Positions 5,329-12,349 of a DNA stretch of 12,349 bases are shown here, piece after piece. Made by a program: the position numbers and the translations under genes. Position 1 is the stretch's first letter. Every line of letters begins with the position of its first letter. The stretch covers positions 1-12,349 of the forward strand of contig JAEYOB010000258.1 of NCBI GenBank assembly GCA_023412175.1. The letters run 5' to 3'. The notes under the pieces are model-generated. The model did no database searches, was not told where the DNA came from, and saw only the letters and a program-made list of their open reading frames with translations. The DNA comes from Pseudomonadota bacterium (GTDB lineage: Bacteria; Pseudomonadota; Alphaproteobacteria; Azospirillales; Azospirillaceae).

Positions 5329-8300
5329 ATGGCAGAGAGACGGGAAGCGCCCGAGGGGCGCTTGCTGGCGGTGTCCGTTGCGCATGGCCTGGACGGCGAT
5401 GTGGCGCTGGCGGCCTCCGAAGGCGGGGACGTCATCCTGGCGAGGCCGGATGGTTCCGCCTGGGCCCGCATCCGGATCGAACCGAAAAGCCGGAACGGCG
5501 ACCGCATCCTCTCCGCCCGCCTCGCACACCTCAACGTCGCCGAGGAAGCGAGCGATCCTGCAGCCTTGGAGGCGCTCGACGCCGCGCTGGAAGGCGAAGG
5601 CCGGACTGAGGCAGCAGCGGCGATGCTGAAGGCCCTCGGCCGCACCGACGATGCGCTCGCCGTCCGGCTCCTGGCGCGCTCCCTGGCCCGCCACGATGCG
5701 ACAGCGGGTCTCCTGCCCGATGACCTGGCGTCCCTGGTGACCGCTGCCGAGCCGGCCGAGCTGCCACGGCGGCCGGGGCGCGCCGCAGAAGCGGAAGACG
5801 ATGCCCGGCAATGGAGCATCGGGCTGGCCGCAGCCGCGGGCTGCACCGGCGTGGAGTGGGCCGGGTCCTCCGGACACGTGCAGTACCGCGCCGTGGATCC
5901 GGAACCGCCGCGCGGTGCAGGTCCGGTCAATGCTTACGATCAGGCCATGGCCGCCGAGCAGGCGGCCTACGGTGCGCTGGAAGCCGCGCGCAAGGCAGTG
6001 CGCAAGGCCCCAGGCAGACGTGCCGGTAAACGTCTCGAGGCCGCTCTCGATCAGATCGCCGAGGGCGGGCTGCCCAAGGCCCTGCGGCGCGCCTCCCGCA
6101 TCCTCGACCAGCATGGCGCGCCGCGTGACGTGGTCTGCGCCTTCGAGGACGCCGCCCACCTTTACCGGGCTGCCGGCATGCGGGCTACGGCCGCCGTCGC
6201 CGGCCTGGCGGAGCGCGGTGTCGCCGTCGCGCCGGAGGCGCTGGAGGGCATCGCCGCGTTCCGGCGCCGCGTGTTCGAGGCCGCCCGCCGGCTCAACCCG
6301 ACTGTCGAGCTGCACGTCGTCCAGGAGCTGTTCGGCGAAGGCGAGGCGCTGAAGGCGAGCGGCGCCACGTCCAGCGGGCGGATGCGCGTCGCTGGCATGT
6401 TCGAGCGCGGCAAGGCGCTCGCAACGGTCTCGCTCGACGTGGCGCGCTTCGACCCGCTCGATACGGTCTACCACGAACTCTGGCACTCGCTGGAAGCGGT
6501 CCTGTCCGAGAAGGACCAGCGGGCGCTCGCCGACGAGCTGCCGGGCAACGAGCGCCTGTCGCACCGCGAACGGGTGGCCTATGCGTTCGGCGCCTGGGCG
6601 TCCAGCCGCGAGCGGCAGGGGCCGCGCTCGACGAAGGTCTTCGAGAAGATCGGCCGCACCTGTGGCCGCCTGGGCAACTGGATGCGCGGCGCCGGCTACC
6701 AGACGGCCGAAGACCTGTTCGAGAAGGCGTTCGCGGGCGAGCTGGGCAAGCGGGCACAGCGCATCGCGCGCCGCGACCCGGCGGCGCTGCGCGCGCAGCG
6801 TCCGCTGATCGGCGACCTGGAGGAAACCCAGGCCCGGGCACTGGGCGCCCCCAATTATTCGCTGGGTGCTGCGTCGGGCGATGCGGATGCAGACGCGACC
6901 GATGGCCTCATCCCGGGGTCCTTGGCCGATCTGTTTGCCAGGCGCGCCGCTCCCGAGGCGCGGCTTGCCGCGGCCGTCGGCGACGGAGATCGGATCATCG
7001 AACCCGCGACGCTGGCCTCGGCGCGCTACAACGCCGCCGACCCGCTGTGCCGCGACACGCTGGTGCATCTGGCGCCGGCCGACTTTCTCCGGCTGGCGGA
7101 GCCGTGGACGACCAGGGATGGGCTGCCCTCCAACCTGGAGGAACTGGCCCGCCTGCAGGGGCAAATCGTCAACGGCGGCGTGCCCACGCTGCCGGAGCTC
7201 ACGCTGCGCATGTCCGATGCGGAGGCGAAGGCGCTCGGCCTGCACAACTCCGTGAGCTTCGAATCGCGCTTCCGCACCGCCATCGGCGACGTACCTCCAG
7301 ATGCCGCCGAGGTCACGGCGACGCGCGGGCGCGAGGTTGCGTTCCTGGCGCGCGAGATGGGCGTCGAGCGGCTGCCGGTGCGCCTGCACCTGCGTGACGA
7401 CAGCGTTCCCGTGCCGCTGGAACCGCGCTGGGGCCGTCTTGCTTGGCGCCCGGCCCGTCTCGTCGGAATGAAGCGACGCGGCGGCCGCGTCCAGGTGCCG
7501 ATGCCGGACACTCCGGCGTGGCCGCTGGAGACGGTGCAGCCGCAGCCGGGACGGTCCGGACCGAATCCGAAGGAAGGACCCCAGTTCAAGTCCGGCAGGA
7601 TCGCCGGCCACCCCGCGGCCCTCCCGGCTCCCTTTGCCGCCGCGCCGGAAGCGGGTTTGGACGGCCGGGATCACGTCATCGCCGATCCCGCGTCGCTCGG
7701 CGCGGCCAGCCCCAAGCGGCGGGTCCGCGACAACATCGCCGCCATCGAGACCATGCTGGCCATCGAGGCCGACGGCCGGTCGGCGACGCCGGAAGAGCAG
7801 GAACTCCTGGCACGATACAGCGGCTTCGGCGGCGCGCCTCAAGTGTTCGAGGAATGGCGGACGCAGGGAGAATGGCCGGCGCTGAGCCGGCGGTTGCGCG
7901 AGGCGCTGTCCGACGAGGAATGGACCGAACTGCGGGCCAGCATCAAGAACGCCCACTACACGGACGGCCGCATCGCCCAGGCCGTCTGGCAGGCGCTCGG
8001 CGCCGCCGGACTTGCCGGTGACACGGCTCAGCCTCCCCGGCTCCTGGAACCGGGCTGCGGACCGGGTTTCTTCCTCGGCACCATGCCGGTGGATCTGGCC
8101 GCCGGCAGCGCGGTGACCGGCATCGAGCAGGAGGGGGTGAGCGGCCGCATCGCCCGCCTGCTCTACCCAAGCGCCGACATCCGGCTGGAAGGTTTCGAGC
8201 GCTCCCGCTACCCGGACGGCTGGTTCGACATTGCGGTCGGCAACGTTCCCTTCGGCAATTATCGCCTGTACGAGCCGCGCTATGCCGGGCTCAAGCCGTC

Positions 8301-11300
8301 GGTACACGACCATTTCCTTTTGAAGTCCGTCGATCTGCTCCGGCCAGGCGGCGTCGCCGCGTTGATCACCTCGACATGGACGATGGACCAGCTCGATCCG
8401 GCGGTGCGCGAGGCGCTGCGCGACAAGGCCATGCTGGTGGACGCGGTGCGCCTGCCGGCCGGTTGGGCCGGGCGCTCCGCCGGCACGGAAGCGGCTGCCG
8501 ATCTCCTGGTGCTGCGCAAGCGCCCGGAACCCCTGTCGCGCCTGGAGCCGGACGCGCGTAGGGCCGTGCTGGACGCCGAGTTCGACTGGACGCGCACCGT
8601 GGAGATCGACGACCCGCTCGGCGGCCCGGCGATGCGTGTCGGCGCCTGGTTCGACGAACGACCCGGGCGCGTGATCGGCCGTCTGGAGCGGTCGTGCACC
8701 CTGTACGCCGACAAGGGTGGCGACCGCGGCGTCACCGCACGGCTGCCCGACGTTCCACCCTCGGAAGTGCCTTTGGTCGCGGCCGAGCGCCTGGCCGACG
8801 CCCTGGCCGGGCTGCCGGCCGACCTTTGGCGCCCGGCGCTGCGCCATGCAGCCGAGCGCGTCGCGCGTGCTCCAGAGGACGCGCGCGAGGGTTCCTATGT
8901 CGTGGCGCCGGACGGCACCCTGAAGCGCGTCGCCGATGGTTCGCTGACGGACCCCACGCTGTCAGGCCGGCCGCTCACGCAGGTCCAGGAGCGTCTGGTG
9001 CGCGACGCCATCGGTCTGCGCGACGCCCTGCGATCGCTGCTCGCCACGCAGCGCGAGGCACGCCCGGACGCCGAGCGCCGCGCCGCGCGCGCGCGGCTCA
9101 ACGACCTTTACGACGCGTTCGCCGCCACACATGGCCGGTTGCGCGACCGTGGTGCAACCCGGCTGATGGCCGGCGATCCCGACGCGGGGCTGCTGACGGC
9201 CCTCGAGGAGGTGACGGCGGATGGCGTCGTCAAGGCGCCGGTGTTCGACCGCGACGTCGTGGCGCCAGCGGTGGCGCCAGCCCGTGCGGACACGCTGGAG
9301 GATGCTCTTTCCATCTCGCTCAACGAGCGGGGGCTCATCCACCTGCCCCGCATGGCCGAGTTGCTGGAAGCCACGCCGGAGAACGTCGCCGGACGCCTCC
9401 GGGAGCGCGGCCTGGCGTTCGAGGACCCAGCGACGCGCCGCCTCGTGGCGGCGGACGCGTACTTGTCGGGCGATGTCGTCTCGCGGCTGGCGGAGGCCCG
9501 CCTTGCGGCCGCGGCCGAGCCGAGGTACGCGGTCAACGTCGCCGCGCTGGAAGGCGTGCAGCCCGAACCGATCCCCTATTACGACATCACGCCGGTGCTG
9601 GGCGCCCCTTGGATCCCGGCAGGCGACGTGAAGGACTTTGCGGCCGAGATGTTCGGCTGCGACGCGTCCGTGCTGGAGATCGGCTACTCCGAGCCGGACG
9701 CCCGCTGGTTCGTACGGGCGCCGGCGGGCCAGCGTGCCTCGGCGGCGGCGACCACGGAATGGGGCACGGCGCGCCGCAACGGCTTCAACCTGCTGGAGAG
9801 CGCGCTGAGCGGCCGGCTTCCGGTGGTCACCGATTCCCTGCCCGACGGCGGGTCGGTGGTGAACGCCGAGGAGACCTTGGCGGCCCGGCTCAAGCAGCGT
9901 GAGCTGCAGCGCCGCTTCGCCGAGTGGGTGTGGGAGGATCCGGAGCGCCGCGATCGCCTCGCGGCCGCCTACAACCGCTCCTTCAACTGGATCGTCGCGC
10001 GCCGCTTCGACGGCGGCCACCTGACGTTCCCGGGAATGAGCCCGGAATGGGCCGCCAGGGCGCGCGGCGTGCAGAAGGACGGCGTCTGGCGGCAGATCCA
10101 GGGCGATTCCCTGCTCGCCTGGGAGGCCGGTGTCGGCAAGACCTTCGCTCTGGTGGCGGGGCCGGTCGAAGCCAAGCGCCTCGGGCTGGCGACCAAGCCG
10201 CTGCTGGCGGTCCAGGCATCGACGCTGCACGGCCCGGACAGCGTGTCGCAGACCGCCCGCGCCATGTATCCGGGCGCCCGCCTGCTCGTCTGGCCGGACA
10301 AGGAGACGGTGTCGCCGGAGGAGCGGCGCCGGTTCTGGGGCCAGGTGGCGACCGGCGACTGGGACCTGATCCTGGTGCCGCACGATCCCCTGGACATGCT
10401 GCCGCTGTCGCCGGAACTGGAGGCGGAATTCCTGCGTGAGGAAGTCGCAGCCTACCGCGCCGCCTGGGACGCGGAGGCGGCGAACGGCGACACCAAGACA
10501 AAAACGGCGAAGCACATCGAGGGGCGCATCGCCCGCCTGGAGGCGCGCATCGAGGCGCTGCTCAAGGAGGGGCGCCGCGACGACGCGCTGTACTTCGACG
10601 AGCTCGGCGTCGACTGGCTCAGTTCCGACGAGGGACACCGTTACAAGAATTTGTACGTGCCGTCCTCGCTCGGCGAGATCCGCGGACTGCCCGGCCAGCC
10701 GAGCCAGCGTGCCGCGCGCATGTACGCGCGCTTCCGCTGGCTGCAGGAGGGCGGCAACCGCACCGTGCTGGGGACCGGCACGCCAGTCACCAACACCATC
10801 GCCGAGGTGGCGGCGATACAGCGCTACCTCCAGCATGACGCTCTGAAGAAGGCGGGCATAGCGCATTTCGACGCATGGGCGCGCACCTTCGCCGATATCG
10901 ACACCCGCCTCGAGATCGACGTCACCGGACGGCTGCGCCCGGTCACCCGGCTGGCCGGATTCCAGAACCGGCCCGAGCTGCGGGCTCTTGCCGGGCAGGT
11001 CATGGACGTGGTCTTCGCCGAGGACGTGCCGGGCCTGAAGCGGCCGCAGAAGCGTGTCCAGGTGGTGGCGATCCCGCCGTCGCAGCGCCAGCTCGACTTC
11101 ATCGCGGAGCTCGGGCATCGCGCCCGCACGCTGAACGCCAAGCGTCCCGAAGACGACAACATGCTGAAGATCTCCACCGAGGGAAGGCTCGCGGCGCTCG
11201 ACATGCGCCTCGTCGATCCCGGGGCGACGGAGAACGCCGGCACCAAGCTGCAGACGGCGCCGGAGATCATCGGGGCGATCGCGCGTGAAAACCCCGGCTG

Positions 11301-12349
11301 CACGCAGCTCGCCTTCTTCGACATCGGCGTGAATCCGACGGCCGCCAATCCGGCCTTCGAGCTGCGCAGCGCCTTCAAGGAGGCCTTGGTCGCCGCGGGC
11401 ATCCCCGCCGGCGCCATCGCCGATTTCTGGGAGGCGGAGGGCAACGAGGAGCGCCTCAAGGAGGGTCTCAAGCGCGGCGACTATCTTGTCGGCATCGGAT
11501 CCAGCGAACGGCTCGGCACCGGCACCAACGTGCAGGACCGGCTGCTGGCCGTGCACCACATTGACGTGCCTTGGCTCCCCGCGCACGTGGACCAGCGCGA
11601 CCGCAGGGCCGAGCGCCAGGGCAACCGGCTCGACGAGGTACACAGCTTCCGCTACGTGACGCAGCGGACCTTCGACTCCTTCGCCTGGCAACTACAGGCG
11701 GTAAAATCCGCCTTTGTTAAGGACTTCCTGCGCGGCGACGGAATGGCGCGCCGGATCCGCGACGAGGGATTGGAGGACCTGTCGCCGGCGCAGATCATGG
11801 CGATCGCCACCGGCAACCCCCTCATCATCCTGCGCGCGCAGCTGGAAGCCGAAGTGGCCGAGCTGGAGGCGACGGAGCGCTCCGCCGCCCGTGAGCGCGA
11901 CCGCGCCGGGCGGGAGGCGACGCTGTGGAGCGACTGGCTCACGGCGTTGGACGGGCGGATCGCGGTGGCGGACGAGGCCGCGGCGACGGCGCGCGTCCTG
12001 CTGGAGGCGGGGACGGTTGAACTGGCGGCCGGTGCCCAGGCCGGCCAGTCCTTTCCGCTGGTCAACGCCGGCGAGGCGAGGCGCCCCCTCGGCGAGGCGT
12101 TGAGCGCTTTGATGAAGGCGGAGTCCGAGCGCAGGGACGACCGCCGTGCCGCGCCGCCGGGCTCCGGGCCGGCGCCGGAAAGCGAACGCGAGGTCGGGCG
12201 TCTCGGGCCCTGGACGCTGGTGATCCCGGCGGATCCCGCATCTTCGTGGGGTGTGCACGGCCCGCTGCTGCAGTTGCGCCGTCTCGAGGGAGAGCGCGTG
12301 ATCCACCACGAGATCCGCCTGAACCGGGGCACGCCGCTCGGCGCTGTGT
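5329..12349 (+). CDS. Giant polyvalent protein: zincin-like peptidase + N12-class adenine DNA methyltransferase + SNF2/DEAH helicase (3' end outside window)
   Basis: One frame runs unbroken for 2340 codons from ATG 5329 (Shine-Dalgarno AGGGGGA at 5317-5323; in-frame stop at 5305-5307) to the window end. Domains in order: an unrecognised N-terminus; a zincin-like metallopeptidase with H382-E-L-W-H386 and probable third ligand Glu414; a segment L-G-N-W-M-R-G-A-G-Y-Q-T-A-E-D-L-F typical of phage and conjugative polyvalent proteins; a ParB-like stretch (~576-685) whose core is degenerate; a Pro-rich linker (~723-775); a class I methyltransferase with Y830-S-G-F-G-G, N874-A-H-Y-T, SAM motif E907-P-G-C-G-P-G913, acidic E933 and catalytic N972-V-P-F975; an HTH-like segment (~1322-1390); and a helicase with Walker A G1601-V-G-K-T1605, D1767-E-G-H1770, T1816-G-T-P, G2065-T-N-V-Q-D and Q2089-R-D-R-R-A-E-R2096. 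Heptad-like helices lie at ~1725-1745 and ~2170-2200. The methylase-helicase part matches N12-class (COG4646) proteins. Phage P1 DarB, which protects incoming DNA from type I restriction, is a functional analogue. The role, DNA protection during transfer, is inferred. Confidence 0.88.
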   Translation, partial: MAERREAPEGRLLAVSVAHGLDGDVALAASEGGDVILARPDGSAWARIRIEPKSRNGDRILSARLAHLNVAEEASDPAALEALDAALEGEGRTEAAAAMLKALGRTDDALAVRLLARSLARHDATAGLLPDDLASLVTAAEPAELPRRPGRAAEAEDDARQWSIGLAAAAGCTGVEWAGSSGHVQYRAVDPEPPRGAGPVNAYDQAMAAEQAAYGALEAARKAVRKAPGRRAGKRLEAALDQIAEGGLPKALRRASRILDQHGAPRDVVCAFEDAAHLYRAAGMRATAAVAGLAERGVAVAPEALEGIAAFRRRVFEAARRLNPTVELHVVQELFGEGEALKASGATSSGRMRVAGMFERGKALATVSLDVARFDPLDTVYHELWHSLEAVLSEKDQRALADELPGNERLSHRERVAYAFGAWASSRERQGPRSTKVFEKIGRTCGRLGNWMRGAGYQTAEDLFEKAFAGELGKRAQRIARRDPAALRAQRPLIGDLEETQARALGAPNYSLGAASGDADADATDGLIPGSLADLFARRAAPEARLAAAVGDGDRIIEPATLASARYNAADPLCRDTLVHLAPADFLRLAEPWTTRDGLPSNLEELARLQGQIVNGGVPTLPELTLRMSDAEAKALGLHNSVSFESRFRTAIGDVPPDAAEVTATRGREVAFLAREMGVERLPVRLHLRDDSVPVPLEPRWGRLAWRPARLVGMKRRGGRVQVPMPDTPAWPLETVQPQPGRSGPNPKEGPQFKSGRIAGHPAALPAPFAAAPEAGLDGRDHVIADPASLGAASPKRRVRDNIAAIETMLAIEADGRSATPEEQELLARYSGFGGAPQVFEEWRTQGEWPALSRRLREALSDEEWTELRASIKNAHYTDGRIAQAVWQALGAAGLAGDTAQPPRLLEPGCGPGFFLGTMPVDLAAGSAVTGIEQEGVSGRIARLLYPSADIRLEGFERSRYPDGWFDIAVGNVPFGNYRLYEPRYAGLKPSVHDHFLLKSVDLLRPGGVAALITSTWTMDQLDPAVREALRDKAMLVDAVRLPAGWAGRSAGTEAAADLLVLRKRPEPLSRLEPDARRAVLDAEFDWTRTVEIDDPLGGPAMRVGAWFDERPGRVIGRLERSCTLYADKGGDRGVTARLPDVPPSEVPLVAAERLADALAGLPADLWRPALRHAAERVARAPEDAREGSYVVAPDGTLKRVADGSLTDPTLSGRPLTQVQERLVRDAIGLRDALRSLLATQREARPDAERRAARARLNDLYDAFAATHGRLRDRGATRLMAGDPDAGLLTALEEVTADGVVKAPVFDRDVVAPAVAPARADTLEDALSISLNERGLIHLPRMAELLEATPENVAGRLRERGLAFEDPATRRLVAADAYLSGDVVSRLAEARLAAAAEPRYAVNVAALEGVQPEPIPYYDITPVLGAPWIPAGDVKDFAAEMFGCDASVLEIGYSEPDARWFVRAPAGQRASAAATTEWGTARRNGFNLLESALSGRLPVVTDSLPDGGSVVNAEETLAARLKQRELQRRFAEWVWEDPERRDRLAAAYNRSFNWIVARRFDGGHLTFPGMSPEWAARARGVQKDGVWRQIQGDSLLAWEAGVGKTFALVAGPVEAKRLGLATKPLLAVQASTLHGPDSVSQTARAMYPGARLLVWPDKETVSPEERRRFWGQVATGDWDLILVPHDPLDMLPLSPELEAEFLREEVAAYRAAWDAEAANGDTKTKTAKHIEGRIARLEARIEALLKEGRRDDALYFDELGVDWLSSDEGHRYKNLYVPSSLGEIRGLPGQPSQRAARMYARFRWLQEGGNRTVLGTGTPVTNTIAEVAAIQRYLQHDALKKAGIAHFDAWARTFADIDTRLEIDVTGRLRPVTRLAGFQNRPELRALAGQVMDVVFAEDVPGLKRPQKRVQVVAIPPSQRQLDFIAELGHRARTLNAKRPEDDNMLKISTEGRLAALDMRLVDPGATENAGTKLQTAPEIIGAIARENPGCTQLAFFDIGVNPTAANPAFELRSAFKEALVAAGIPAGAIADFWEAEGNEERLKEGLKRGDYLVGIGSSERLGTGTNVQDRLLAVHHIDVPWLPAHVDQRDRRAERQGNRLDEVHSFRYVTQRTFDSFAWQLQAVKSAFVKDFLRGDGMARRIRDEGLEDLSPAQIMAIATGNPLIILRAQLEAEVAELEATERSAARERDRAGREATLWSDWLTALDGRIAVADEAAATARVLLEAGTVELAAGAQAGQSFPLVNAGEARRPLGEALSALMKAESERRDDRRAAPPGSGPAPESEREVGRLGPWTLVIPADPASSWGVHGPLLQLRRLEGERVIHHEIRLNRGTPLGAV

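Noticed and set aside
4992..5609. 205-codon plus-strand frame overlapping the start of the giant gene
   Set aside because: It is out of frame with the giant gene, becomes Arg/Gly-rich in the overlap and has no ribosome site.
5059..8847. 1262-codon open frame on the minus strand
   Set aside because: It lies opposite the giant plus-strand gene, its translation is low-complexity Arg/Gly/Gln-rich with no recognisable motif, and long antisense frames are expected in GC-rich coding DNA. The plus frame has clear enzyme motifs.
8962..11691. 909-codon open frame on the minus strand
   Set aside because: Same reason: it is the antisense shadow of the methylase-helicase region, without family motifs.
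1..12349. CRISPR array, tRNA or rRNA genes
   Set aside because: No regularly spaced repeats, tRNA cloverleaf signatures or rRNA conserved segments were seen on either strand.

Overview
The window is high-GC bacterial DNA, about 68% GC in a sampled line of the large right-hand gene. Codon use, strong GC-rich Shine-Dalgarno sites and the resemblance of several products to alphaproteobacterial proteins suggest an alphaproteobacterium, perhaps a Rhodospirillales or Acetobacterales member. This is inference, not proof. The content is accessory: a metal-efflux gene end, a decayed site-specific recombinase, a patch of lower-GC orphan genes, and one very large gene of the type carried by phages, plasmids and conjugative elements.

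Left part (1-1490): the 3' end of a Cu(+)-type P1B ATPase, then a 24-bp perfect palindrome. Directly after it comes a 5'-truncated and frameshifted Tn3-type serine resolvase relic, and then a small unrecognised ORF whose ATG overlaps the resolvase stop (ATGA).

Middle part (1490-5070): a MaoC-type hot-dog protein on the minus strand that lacks the usual catalytic Asp. Divergent from it is a cysteine-rich, probably secreted protein on the plus strand. Convergent with that is a polytopic GT-C-like membrane protein on the minus strand, interrupted by a -1 frameshift at a sequence matching a slippery heptamer (T TTT TTG). Upstream of the membrane gene are a 16-codon orphan gene start with a strong Shine-Dalgarno and an unrecognised 137-aa ORF. 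From about 2490 to 4560 the DNA is clearly less GC-rich (47-50% in sampled lines, 32% at 4501-4560), which suggests inserted DNA.

Right part (5070-12349): a divergent intergenic region with a GC-rich hairpin and a short in-frame ORF, then one uninterrupted reading frame from ATG 5329 to the end of the window. It has 2340 codons and no stop seen. It fuses a zincin-like metallopeptidase (HELWH plus a downstream Glu), a degenerate ParB-like segment, an N12-class (COG4646-like) adenine DNA methyltransferase and an SNF2/DEAH-type helicase. This is the architecture of the 'polyvalent' proteins of phages and conjugative elements, of which phage P1 DarB is a loose functional analogue. It is the most notable item here and points to a plasmid, ICE or phage. 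Long minus-strand ORFs opposite it are shadows caused by high GC.
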